A DNA stretch of 7,847 nt from Promethearchaeota archaeon. GTDB lineage: Archaea; Asgardarchaeota; Lokiarchaeia; Sigyniarchaeales; SOKP01. Shown here one piece after another: positions 1 through 7,280 of this stretch (position 1 is the first letter of the stretch; each line of letters starts with the position of its first letter). Below the pieces are notes generated by a model that was not told where the DNA came from, searched no databases, and saw nothing but the letters and a program-made list of their open reading frames with translations. The DNA is taken from the NCBI GenBank assembly GCA_019057355.1, contig DXJM01000096.1:1-7847 (forward strand). The letters run 5' to 3'. Both the position numbers and the translations under genes were made by a program.

Positions 1-25
1 AAATATAAATTCAAAATAACATCAC

Positions 26-70
26 GATATTATATTTGAATAAAAATATTGTTTGCTTTAGTTTAAATGA
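26..70 (+). promoter_or_regulatory. possible promoter region (TATA-like elements)
   Basis: Two AT-rich candidates sit upstream of the plus-strand gene: a TATTATATTTG stretch around 27-37, and GTTTAAATGA at 61-70. The first would place transcription start near position 58 and leave a leader of about 45 nt that keeps the Shine-Dalgarno site. The second would start within or next to that site. In such AT-rich DNA neither can be chosen with confidence. Confidence 0.25.
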
Positions 71-86
71 GTTAAAAGTTTTTATC

Positions 87-93
87 AAGGTGA
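87..93 (+). promoter_or_regulatory. Shine-Dalgarno site of the winged-helix-like gene
   Basis: AAGGTGA matches the archaeal ribosome-binding core GGTGA, complementary to the 16S rRNA 3' end. It ends 9 nt before the TTG at 103-105. The TGA inside it is also an in-frame stop, so no start further upstream is possible. This site is what decides the TTG start. Confidence 0.7.
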
Positions 94-102
94 ATAAAAC
101 AA

Positions 103-483
103 TTGAAAAATTTTGTCGAAGAAAAATTTGATAAACCAACAAGTAAGAAAAATGAACAAGAGCAAGAAGATTCTAATTTATTGAATAAAATTAAAGCTAT
201 AAAAACACCCGTGAAAAATGAACTTTTAGTAACATTATTAGATGGAGAATGGCATTCCGAAACGGAGTTAATTAGAATAGCAAAAAAAGAAAAAAATTAT
301 GCTGGGGCCGTTTTAGTCGGTACAATGCTAAATTCTATAAATGCTTTTAGCCAACAAGTTTTTCTAATGAAGAAAATATATAACGGAGAATGGCATTTTA
401 AAATTACTGAAAATTATATCGGTTTAACAAGAGCAGCTTTCACGAAAAATAATCATAAAAATTTCAAATCAATAGAGAATTAA
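103..483 (+). CDS. small winged-helix-like protein, function unknown
   Basis: This is a 126-residue protein starting at TTG, set by the AAGGTGA site 9 nt upstream and an in-frame TGA at 91-93. Residues 1-30 are charged and probably disordered (rich in K, E, Q, N). Residues about 35-117 look like one winged-helix fold: helix 1 (NELLVTLL), a GEWH turn leading into a TELIRIAKK helix, a recognition-helix-like stretch GAVLVGTMLNSIN, a hairpin FLMKKIYNGEWHFKI, and a final ENYIGLTRAAF segment resembling the 'Y.LT..G' close of winged helices. There is no signal peptide, membrane segment or Cys cluster. A DNA-binding or regulatory role is inference from fold-like pattern only; I do not recognise the family. 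GEWH occurs twice (residues 48-51 and 95-98) and is encoded by the same 13 bases. The gene converges on topA with no spacing. Confidence 0.72.
   Translation: MKNFVEEKFDKPTSKKNEQEQEDSNLLNKIKAIKTPVKNELLVTLLDGEWHSETELIRIAKKEKNYAGAVLVGTMLNSINAFSQQVFLMKKIYNGEWHFKITENYIGLTRAAFTKNNHKNFKSIEN
445..461 (-). terminator. possible U-tract terminators of topA
   Basis: On the minus strand two T5 tracts (457-461 and 445-449) lie 23-39 nt past the topA stop, inside the coding region of the convergent gene. No convincing hairpin accompanies them. Archaeal termination can use such tracts, but in DNA this AT-rich the support is weak. Confidence 0.25.
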
Positions 484-493
484 TTATTTTTTT
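484..493 (+). terminator. T7 tract just after the plus-strand stop
   Basis: Seven T's (487-493) begin 4 nt after the TAA of the winged-helix-like gene. A U-tract alone can terminate archaeal transcription. The same bases, read on the minus strand, are the last two Lys codons of topA, so the candidate terminator lies inside the neighbour's coding region. No strong hairpin precedes it. Confidence 0.4.
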
Positions 494-2646
494 ACGCATT
501 TTCCTTTATATATATTAAAATCTTTACAATTAGAGCAAAATCCCTTGTTATCATTGGCGTCTAATCCTTCTTTCCAACATTTTGGACAAAGATAATACCT
601 GTAATGAATGTTATTTTTTCTTGTTGAAATTTTAAATACATTCATTTCGCATAGACAACATGTTGTTTTTAGCATGATTATAGTTCCTTTTTTTGGTAAT
701 GGTAAGTATGATTTACATGCTTCATCAGAGCACGCTAAAAAACGTTTCTTCTTTAAATTAATGAATTTCATTGGATAAGAATTACATTTTGGACATTTTC
801 CCTTTGTTAGAGGAAATTGATTTTCTGTTTTTACTTGATATCCTTTTGTTATTTTCAAAAAATCTACTTTTTTAGATAAAAAAGAATCAAAAAGCTCTAA
901 AAATCTTTTTTTAATCTCATCGATTACTTCATTAATGTCCTTTTTTCTTTCCTTTATATCTTCTAAATTTTGCTCAATCCATTTCGTGAAATCTGGTTTT
1001 AAAAAAGGAAGCCAAACTTTTATCAAGCTATCTATTAAAAACATGCCCAATTCAGAGCAATGATATGAACCTTTCTTTCCAACTTTATCCTTGTAAATCA
1101 CTTTTCTTTTTTCCATGGTTTCAATAATGGCGGGTCTTGTAGCTTTTGTTCCCAATCCATTTTTTTCCATTAATAATAAGAGAGTCGTATCATTGTACTT
1201 TGATGGAGGTCGTGTTTCCTTTTCAGTTATCTCAATTGCTTTTATTGGAATTGTCTTATCTTTTATCTCAATTTTCATCTCAAATTTAGGTTTTAGAAAT
1301 GGTACAATTTCAAAGAAACCATCATTAATTAAGGATAAAATCTTAGCTTTAAAAGGCTCATCCTTAATTAACAATTCAAGAACTTGTTTTGATTCTGTAG
1401 AATCATTTCCAAATAGAGCTAAGTAATGCCGTGCAAGTAAATCATATGCTTTTTTTTCAGTAAAAGTACCGAATCTATTGATATTTAGTTCTAAGCTTAC
1501 TATTGGAGTAATTGGCGGGTGATCCCCTGCATCTTTTTTTCCTCTCGTAGGAATTATTCTATTTTCTTTTAGCAAGTTACTTGTATAATTTCCATATTCT
1601 GTGTGAGACGTGAATTGTTTTAATAGGATTAAGTGCTCAAAATCAGGCTTGTAAATGTCAGTATCGGTCCTGGGATAGGATATTATTTTATTTAAATAAA
1701 GAGAATTCAGTACATCCATTGCTTTTTTAGCAGAGATTCTTAGATGTTTTGTAAGGAGGATTAATGCTTTATTCGTATTGAGGGGGGAAGGAGGTTTTCT
1801 TTTTATTAGGTTTTGATTGAGATTATTAATGATGGCGTTTTTTTCATTTTTTATTTTATTATGTATTTTTTTTGCATTTTCTTCATCCTTTTTTTTAAAT
1901 GGATTTAGTAAATGATGAGCTCTAAACATCTCATTTTGAGCAATTAAGATGGCATCAATAGTAAAATAGTTTTCAGGAATAAATCCTTCTATTTCTTTTT
2001 CGCGCAAGTATAACAAATATAATGTAGATGTTTGTACTCTTCCGATTGAAGTCCAATTAACGTTAAATTTTTGTAAGGCCAGTTTAAATGAGTTGGTTAT
2101 TTCTCTTGTCGCAGCAAATCCTATAATTGCATCTACAATTGCTCTCGCTTCTCCTGTTAGGGCCCATTCATATTTAAGTGGTATTAAATTTTGATATTTA
2201 TTTTCTATTTCATTTTTTTGAAGAGTGCTTAACCATAATTGCAACACTTTTATAGAAGGATTTTCTTTTTTAACATAGGGGAGGGCATCTATTATTCCAA
2301 TATTACATCCTTCAATATCAGCATCAGTTCCAATAATGCAATAGGTGCATTTTTGGGCATATTCTTGAAGTATTTTTATATATGGATCCATTCCCTTAAT
2401 TTTATATTTTTTAATTGATTCATGATTAGTTATAATTTCGCGTGGAGGTGGATTCTTCCAATTTCTATATTTTGGAGTATTTCGATATTCTAATAAATGA
2501 CCTCGTAATGGTATTACGTAAATATTTTTAGATGGAACTTGATATACATATAAATATTGTGTTATTTTTATTTTTTTTATTACACCAAGTGCTTCAGCGA
2601 TAGATTTTGCGGCCTTGCTTTTTTCAGCAATAATTAAGGTCGACAT
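484..2646 (-). CDS. topA: DNA topoisomerase I, archaeal type IA
   Basis: This 720-residue type IA topoisomerase relaxes negative supercoils by single-strand cleavage through a 5'-phosphotyrosine. The N-terminal Toprim domain (about 1-150) has LIIAEKSKAA with the catalytic E8, LRGHLLEY at 47-54, and the metal-binding D108-x-D110-x-E112 in TDADIEGCNIG, the archaeal wording rather than bacterial DTDREGE. SIGRVQTSTL follows (200-209). The catalytic tyrosine is Y324 in ISYPRTDT, then AGDHPPITP (H376) and GLGTKATRPAIIETM (497-511). A C4 zinc ribbon (C618, C621, C639, C644) and further Cys pairs (C663/C664/C666, C687/C690, C704/C707, C717) end the protein. Length is normal for an archaeal enzyme, and no motif is missing. 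The ATG lies directly before MSTLIIAEKS, the expected N-terminus; no clear Shine-Dalgarno precedes it. The stop abuts that of the convergent gene. Reverse gyrase is excluded because there is no helicase domain. Confidence 0.95.
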   Translation of the reverse strand: MSTLIIAEKSKAAKSIAEALGVIKKIKITQYLYVYQVPSKNIYVIPLRGHLLEYRNTPKYRNWKNPPPREIITNHESIKKYKIKGMDPYIKILQEYAQKCTYCIIGTDADIEGCNIGIIDALPYVKKENPSIKVLQLWLSTLQKNEIENKYQNLIPLKYEWALTGEARAIVDAIIGFAATREITNSFKLALQKFNVNWTSIGRVQTSTLYLLYLREKEIEGFIPENYFTIDAILIAQNEMFRAHHLLNPFKKKDEENAKKIHNKIKNEKNAIINNLNQNLIKRKPPSPLNTNKALILLTKHLRISAKKAMDVLNSLYLNKIISYPRTDTDIYKPDFEHLILLKQFTSHTEYGNYTSNLLKENRIIPTRGKKDAGDHPPITPIVSLELNINRFGTFTEKKAYDLLARHYLALFGNDSTESKQVLELLIKDEPFKAKILSLINDGFFEIVPFLKPKFEMKIEIKDKTIPIKAIEITEKETRPPSKYNDTTLLLLMEKNGLGTKATRPAIIETMEKRKVIYKDKVGKKGSYHCSELGMFLIDSLIKVWLPFLKPDFTKWIEQNLEDIKERKKDINEVIDEIKKRFLELFDSFLSKKVDFLKITKGYQVKTENQFPLTKGKCPKCNSYPMKFINLKKKRFLACSDEACKSYLPLPKKGTIIMLKTTCCLCEMNVFKISTRKNNIHYRYYLCPKCWKEGLDANDNKGFCSNCKDFNIYKGKCVKK

Positions 2647-2668
2647 TTTTAATATGATTGTTGCTTCG

Positions 2669-2682
2669 CATGTTTAATTTCG
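2669..2682 (-). promoter_or_regulatory. possible BRE/TATA promoter of topA
   Basis: On the minus strand, CGAAA followed by TTAAACA resembles an archaeal BRE plus TATA element. Its centre is about 28 nt before the topA ATG, which would put transcription start at or next to the start codon and agrees with the lack of a Shine-Dalgarno. A second candidate, TTTATTA at 2684-2690, would give a leader of about 15 nt. The call rests on spacing and composition only. Confidence 0.3.
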
Positions 2683-2718
2683 TAATAAATTGGATATTAA
2701 TTAATAAAAGTTATTAAC

Positions 2719-2754
2719 AAAAAAATGGTTGGTTTGATAAATTTATGAAACCAA
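2719..2754 (-). terminator. hairpin plus T7 terminator after the histidine kinase gene
   Basis: An inverted repeat spans 2729-2754, with arms TTGGTTT and AAACCAA around a self-complementary ATAAATTTAT core. The symmetry is broken only at one position pair. Read on the minus strand it starts 14 nt after the kinase stop (2768-2770), can fold as a 7-bp stem, a C-C mismatch and a short inner stem, and is followed after CCA by seven T's (2719-2725). This is the layout of an intrinsic terminator. It could also act at DNA level as an operator for topA, whose ATG lies about 83-108 nt further on. Confidence 0.6.
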
Positions 2755-2767
2755 AAAGAATGAAAAA

Positions 2768-5700
2768 TTATTCTCTCGGAAGTGTAAAATAAAATTCTGC
2801 TCCATATTTTTTTCCGAGCGATTCAACCCAAATTTTCCCGCCATGGGCTTCTATAATTCCTTTGGTTATATATAAACCTAATCCGCTTCCTTTATTAAAT
2901 TTTGAATAATTTTCTGGTTTTTGATCAATCATGGCAAATTTTCCGAAAAGTTGCTTAATTTCTCTTTCGGAGAGTCCTATTCCAAAATCTTTGATTTTAA
3001 ATAATTGAAAATTTTGTTTTTTCTCACTTGAAACTAAAACTTGTCCGCCTCTTTCTGAAAATTTCACTGCATTTGATAATAAATTAGTAAATACCTGCAT
3101 AATTCGAGTTGGATCTATATTTAATGATAAATTTTTTTCAATTAATACTTCTATATTTACTTCTTTTTCGATAATTTGAAAATTCAGATATGCAAGGCAT
3201 TTATTGATTATTTTTACAATATTTTCCTCTTTAAGGATTAATTCAATTTTTTTAGCATCTATTTTCATTACATCCATCAATTGATCTATGTAATATTCTA
3301 ATCGAGAAGCATTTTTTAATGATCTCGATAAATCTTCTAGGGTTTCAACCTTCAAATCATTATCTCGCGAAAGTATCAAATCTAAATATCCAATAATGGA
3401 TATTAGGGGCGTTTTTAATTCATGAGCGGCTATAGTGATAAAATCTGATTTTAACTTGTCCAAATTTTTCAATTCAATATTTTGTTCTCGTAATTTTCTT
3501 TCAGAACTAATTAAATTTTCTTCATATCTTTTTTTTTCAGTTATATCAACTATCATTGCAAGTAGAGCAGAATGTTCTTGAAAAGGTATATCTTTAAAAT
3601 ATGCATCAACCCATTTAATTTTGTTAAATTTTGTAATTATCTTGAATGCTATTTGGGCAGAAATTGATTTTTCATTAATCCCCGTTTCTTGTGAGCGAGT
3701 AATTTCTGTTAAATTATTCATGATAAAAATAAAATCATCTGGATGAATTATTTTTTTAATTTCAAATCTTCTCCAATTCATGATTTCTTCCAATGAGTAT
3801 CTTATTAATGAAGAGAACGCTTGGTTACCATACTTTATTACCCCATTTTGGATTATAACAATACCCATTAAAGCTTGCTCAGCTATAGTTCTAAATCTTT
3901 TTTCAGACTCTGCTAATTGCATTTGAATAAGATTTGGATCGGTAATATCTTGAGAGGTACAAATTACATATTCTACATTTCCATTTACATCCAATTTTGG
4001 AGTTTTTATAATGGAAAAACATCTTCGATTTCCAGTTTTACTCGTTAACCATTCTTCTGTTTTTATTTGTTTTTTCTTGGTAAAAACTTCCCGATTTCCG
4101 TCAATACATTTTTTATACTCATCAGGTAATCTGTAATCTATAATTTTTTTGTTTTCTACATCTATTTGATCAACACCAAAAAATTCAGAATGAGCTTTAT
4201 TAATAGCACTATAAGTGTTTTCGGATTTTAGATTCCAGATCTGAATATCTATATTATTTAAAAGTAAAGCTTGTTCTTCTGATTTTCGCTGTAATTGTTG
4301 TTTTGATCGTATCAATTCAATTGTTCTCAGTTCAATCTGTTCTTCAAGTTTTCGATTGAATAGTTTTAATTTTTCTTCGGTATTCTTTATATCTGTGATA
4401 TCTAAGGACATGAAATATTCACCTGATTTTCCCATATACTGAATCGGTTTTGAACTACTTTTCAACCATCTTATTTCACCATCTTTTGAAATAACTCTGT
4501 ATTGAAAATTTAGATGAAAATTCTCTTCCTTCCTCATTTGTTGGATTGCAATTTTAAATTGAGTAACATCATCGGGATGGATGATTTCTAAGAAATTACT
4601 TACTTTCCAATTTTTTATTTCATTTAGGGGATACCCAGATAATTCAGCAGCACGATGATTAATATATTTTACTTCATAATTTTGAAATATGCAAATCCCT
4701 ACCCAAAGATTTTCGGCTATAGAACGAAATTTTTCTTCAGATTCTTTTAATTGCATATCTGCTTCTTTTCTCTGTTGAATATCTTGAATAATTACTTCAA
4801 TATAATTTTTTGAACCCAAGGATATTAAAGAAGCGCTGTATTGCACCCAAATAATGTCTTTATTTTTGTTATATAATTGGATTTCTCGCTTTGGAATTTT
4901 TCCTTTAAACAAACTTAAAAAATCTTTTCTAACTTTAGAGAAATATTGATTCGGAATCGAATGAACTTCATTGAATTTTTTACCTATTAGTTCAGATTTT
5001 AAAAATCCTGATAAAATCTCGCTTGTTGGATTACAATCAATAATAACGCCATTATCATCTATGATAAGTATTGCATTCGGGGAACTTTCATATATATTTC
5101 TAAAACGTTTTTCAGATTTTATCAATTCTTCTTCTGAAAGTTTATATTTTGTAATATCATGGAGATTTAATAAATACATTATTTTTGAGGATTTAAAATC
5201 AAGAATTTTACCAGAAACTTCAAAAAACATCCATTTATCAGTATAATCTCTAAATCTAAGTTCTATGGTATCATTTTGTTTTTCTCTTAAATCTCTTAAA
5301 AAATAATAAAATTTCTTTTTTTCATCGGGATGGATTGAATTCAAGACAATTTTCTTTGTTATCTCATCTTCCCTATATCCTAATGTTTTAATAAAATTCT
5401 CTTGGTTAAAATAAACAATTCTAAATTTATTATCCAAGATGATTATTAGATCATTTAGGTATTCATGTATTAATGGGAAGATCTCTGAGAGCTTGATCAC
5501 TTTATTAATTTTTTCTTTAACTTGATTGAGAAGTTTGATTGTCCCTCTATAGCCTTTGAAATGATTTTTATCATCATGGAAATGAAACGCATTGATACTA
5601 TAATAGAGAGTTATTCCTTTAATATCGATAAATTTTGCTCTAAAATCAAAAATTGCTTTTTTTTTCTCTAAATATTTTTGAGGGATTATTTCAAACAAAT

Positions 5701-5875
5701 TTTTATCTAAAAATTGTTCAAATGTAAATTTATGGAAAATATCAGATTGTTTTGAATAATAGGTAAAATTTCCCCACTCATCAGTTTCCCAGACCCAATC
5801 ACTGATGTTTTTAATAATTTCTTTGCTTATTTCGGAAAATTTTGAGAAAAATGAGGGTTCTATCAATGATATCAC
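2768..5875 (-). CDS. soluble hybrid-free sensor histidine kinase with six PAS domains
   Basis: This 1035-residue kinase autophosphorylates a His and would pass the phosphate to a response regulator, none of which is in this window. Domains in order: PAS1 about 15-118, PAS2 132-246, PAS3 251-371, PAS4 378-498, a coiled coil 498-535, PAS5 536-648, PAS6 652-782, a second coiled coil 780-808, HisKA 806-872 with H818 in AAHELKTPL, and HATPase_c about 915-1034. The ATPase has the N box (NLLSNAVKFS, 931-940), G1 DFGIG (963-967), LFGKF and G2 GSGLGL (996-1001). Nothing resembles a signal peptide, membrane helix or receiver domain, so it probably senses cytosolic cues or redox/ligand state through PAS. 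The ligand cannot be told from sequence. The start is GTG, the first codon after an in-frame TGA; a TTG at codon 4 (5864-5866) is an alternative. All catalytic boxes are intact. Confidence 0.93.
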   Translation of the reverse strand: MISLIEPSFFSKFSEISKEIIKNISDWVWETDEWGNFTYYSKQSDIFHKFTFEQFLDKNLFEIIPQKYLEKKKAIFDFRAKFIDIKGITLYYSINAFHFHDDKNHFKGYRGTIKLLNQVKEKINKVIKLSEIFPLIHEYLNDLIIILDNKFRIVYFNQENFIKTLGYREDEITKKIVLNSIHPDEKKKFYYFLRDLREKQNDTIELRFRDYTDKWMFFEVSGKILDFKSSKIMYLLNLHDITKYKLSEEELIKSEKRFRNIYESSPNAILIIDDNGVIIDCNPTSEILSGFLKSELIGKKFNEVHSIPNQYFSKVRKDFLSLFKGKIPKREIQLYNKNKDIIWVQYSASLISLGSKNYIEVIIQDIQQRKEADMQLKESEEKFRSIAENLWVGICIFQNYEVKYINHRAAELSGYPLNEIKNWKVSNFLEIIHPDDVTQFKIAIQQMRKEENFHLNFQYRVISKDGEIRWLKSSSKPIQYMGKSGEYFMSLDITDIKNTEEKLKLFNRKLEEQIELRTIELIRSKQQLQRKSEEQALLLNNIDIQIWNLKSENTYSAINKAHSEFFGVDQIDVENKKIIDYRLPDEYKKCIDGNREVFTKKKQIKTEEWLTSKTGNRRCFSIIKTPKLDVNGNVEYVICTSQDITDPNLIQMQLAESEKRFRTIAEQALMGIVIIQNGVIKYGNQAFSSLIRYSLEEIMNWRRFEIKKIIHPDDFIFIMNNLTEITRSQETGINEKSISAQIAFKIITKFNKIKWVDAYFKDIPFQEHSALLAMIVDITEKKRYEENLISSERKLREQNIELKNLDKLKSDFITIAAHELKTPLISIIGYLDLILSRDNDLKVETLEDLSRSLKNASRLEYYIDQLMDVMKIDAKKIELILKEENIVKIINKCLAYLNFQIIEKEVNIEVLIEKNLSLNIDPTRIMQVFTNLLSNAVKFSERGGQVLVSSEKKQNFQLFKIKDFGIGLSEREIKQLFGKFAMIDQKPENYSKFNKGSGLGLYITKGIIEAHGGKIWVESLGKKYGAEFYFTLPRE

Positions 5876-6121
5876 TCAAGTATTATTAAAAAGTGACTAT
5901 GAATAGTAAATTAATAGCAATTAAAATCCCAAGTACTATACACACATTATATTGGTTATAGTGCGATTATTATTTTAATCATCAATTAATGCAATGAATA
6001 AAAAAATTGAATTAAAAAGTTAGATACTTAGGAGAGGTGGTCTATAAATAGTATCGTTTAAATTAAAATAGGCGTTATTTTCTATTAGATTAATCTTACA
6101 ATATATCATTTAAAAATTGAA
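5876..6121. other. HAD-kinase intergenic region with T-tracts and repeats
   Basis: No gene is visible here. On the minus strand the sequence TAATTCAATTTTT occurs twice: once spanning the HAD stop codon (6112-6124) and again 110 nt downstream (6002-6014), where it runs into a T7 tract (6000-6006). Both are plausible U-tract terminators for the HAD gene. A GC-richer patch (6023-6055) holds GATACT/AGTATC arms flanking an SD-like GAGGTGGTC. I see no convincing tRNA or C/D-box features. The kinase promoter must lie here, unless the kinase is transcribed through from the HAD gene, but no single TATA box close to its start stands out. Confidence 0.4.
6042..6051 (-). promoter_or_regulatory. TATA-like palindrome, possible kinase promoter
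   Basis: CTATAAATAG is one of the best TATA-like matches in the window and reads as a TATA element on both strands. On the minus strand it would start transcription near 6020 and give the kinase a leader of about 145 nt. On the plus strand it would drive transcription antisense to the HAD gene, for which no product is seen. Direction is unresolved. Confidence 0.3.
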
Positions 6122-7228
6122 TTATCCAAGATTTCTCACCCACCCTCTTACTGATGTTCGCATTCTTTTTTGACTTTCAATAATAACTTCAAGATCTTTT
6201 TCAGTTTTATTGGTTAGATCAATAATTTCTGGAATAAAATTATATTTTATGAAAAAATTTTTGCAATCATTGGATACAATCCCATCACCTATTTTTTTTG
6301 GATTATTTTGAATTCTTTTATATTCATTCTCCCAATTTTCAACAAATTGTTGTATATTATCTTTATTGTGAAATATAGGTAATAAACCTAAATTGTTAGG
6401 TGTTGTAACTGCAATATTAGAATGCGTGATGGTAAAATTATTTCCATTAAATGACACTGCGATTCCTTTTTCATCTTTTAATCTTTGTAACATATTCATA
6501 TCTGTAATTGAATCTCCAATAGCGATCATTTCAGATATAGACACGTTCGTTCTTTTAGAAATATCTTCTATAGCAGCTTCCTTTCTCTTGCCTCCTCTTA
6601 CTTTAACTTGATTCATTATTTTGATATAATCTGATCCCTCTTCTTTCCAAAAAAAATTATTTAAATCATCAATAACATAAAAGAGATTTTTATTTTCATC
6701 AAGATATTTTTGAAAAATTTCTTTAACTAAGATATTTACTGATTCTTTAATATTTGTTACAGTATTTTTCAATTTATCTATGTTTAAATCAGTACAATAT
6801 ACATGATCTTTAGGAATATTTAGAACTCTTGTTATCGTATGTGCAAAATGAGAATAACTCGTTGATATGACATATAAATCCCATTCTTTCTGAAGAATTT
6901 TAATTAATTCTTTACATCCTGGCAATAATCCAAGATTATTATGGGCTAAATTTAAAAGCTCGTTATCCGAATAAGATGCAACATAAAGAGGTGCCATGAT
7001 TCGTAGAGTATCTCCTGGTTGATAGTCGAGGATCTTAAGTTTTTCTTTAACACCTGGCACATCAATTATATAATCATCATAATTAGATATCATGAAAAAA
7101 AAATCACCCATGTCATATTTTTCTAAACCTAAATCATGTCTTTGGTTTAGTAATTTTCCGATATCTGCCGCGAAATCTACAAAAGAAATCGGCCCTTCTA
7201 AATCAAATGCACATATTTTTTTATTCAT
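6122..7228 (-). CDS. archaeal HAD-superfamily phosphatase, EhaR/COG4030-like
   Basis: This is a 368-residue HAD hydrolase that probably hydrolyses a phosphate ester through an aspartyl-phosphate; the substrate is unknown. Motif I is FDLEGPIS, with nucleophile D9 and Glu (E11) where classic phosphatases have the second Asp. I recall this DxEGP form from the archaeal proteins annotated as energy-converting hydrogenase A subunit R (COG4030). Motif II is VISTS (120-124), motif III probably K214 in GGKRKEAAI, and motif IV GDSITD with D239 and D243. The roughly 100 residues between motifs I and II form a cap-like insert. Residues about 290-368 are a polar C-terminal extension I cannot assign. There are no membrane segments. 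The ATG sits directly before the MNKKICAFDLEG strand that carries motif I, so the start is secure. No hydrogenase genes are nearby, so an Eha role is not supported here. Confidence 0.85.
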   Translation of the reverse strand: MNKKICAFDLEGPISFVDFAADIGKLLNQRHDLGLEKYDMGDFFFMISNYDDYIIDVPGVKEKLKILDYQPGDTLRIMAPLYVASYSDNELLNLAHNNLGLLPGCKELIKILQKEWDLYVISTSYSHFAHTITRVLNIPKDHVYCTDLNIDKLKNTVTNIKESVNILVKEIFQKYLDENKNLFYVIDDLNNFFWKEEGSDYIKIMNQVKVRGGKRKEAAIEDISKRTNVSISEMIAIGDSITDMNMLQRLKDEKGIAVSFNGNNFTITHSNIAVTTPNNLGLLPIFHNKDNIQQFVENWENEYKRIQNNPKKIGDGIVSNDCKNFFIKYNFIPEIIDLTNKTEKDLEVIIESQKRMRTSVRGWVRNLG

Positions 7229-7248
7229 GAATTAAATCATTGTATCAT

Positions 7249-7257
7249 TAATATAAA
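7249..7257 (-). promoter_or_regulatory. TATA-like box placed for a leaderless HAD transcript
   Basis: TTTATATTA on the minus strand is centred about 25 nt before the HAD ATG, the normal distance from archaeal TATA box to transcription start. The mRNA would then begin at or next to the ATG, which fits the absence of a clear Shine-Dalgarno before this gene. The upstream bases are AT-rich and the BRE is not distinctive. Confidence 0.38.
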
Positions 7258-7280
7258 ATTTATTGATATTTTTGATTTAA

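Noticed and set aside
111..114. Change of the topoisomerase Toprim motif from DTDREGE to DADIEGC as a possible loss of activity
   Set aside because: The three metal-binding acids (D108, D110, E112) are present, and DxDIEG variants are normal in archaeal topoisomerases. The positions given are residue numbers for this protein.
1115..1426. Open plus-strand frame inside topA, hydrophobic product
   Set aside because: It lies wholly opposite the Toprim-to-C-terminal topoisomerase coding sequence, which has clear conserved motifs. The hydrophobicity is a reverse-strand effect of polar codons.
4971..5246. Open plus-strand frame inside the kinase gene
   Set aside because: It is opposite the PAS2-PAS3 region with intact family motifs, and no ribosome site or recognisable protein pattern is seen.
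6023..6055. tRNA or other structured housekeeping RNA
   Set aside because: There is no T-loop GTTCRA motif or cloverleaf arms, and the only stem is 6 bp with a 21-nt loop.
6393..6611. Open plus-strand frame inside the HAD gene
   Set aside because: It is antisense to HAD motifs III and IV, and its hydrophobic composition is what antisense of such codons gives.
2768..7228. Kinase, topoisomerase and HAD gene as one functional operon
   Set aside because: Spacers of 121 and 246 bp with terminator-like T-tracts argue for separate transcription, and no shared pathway is evident.
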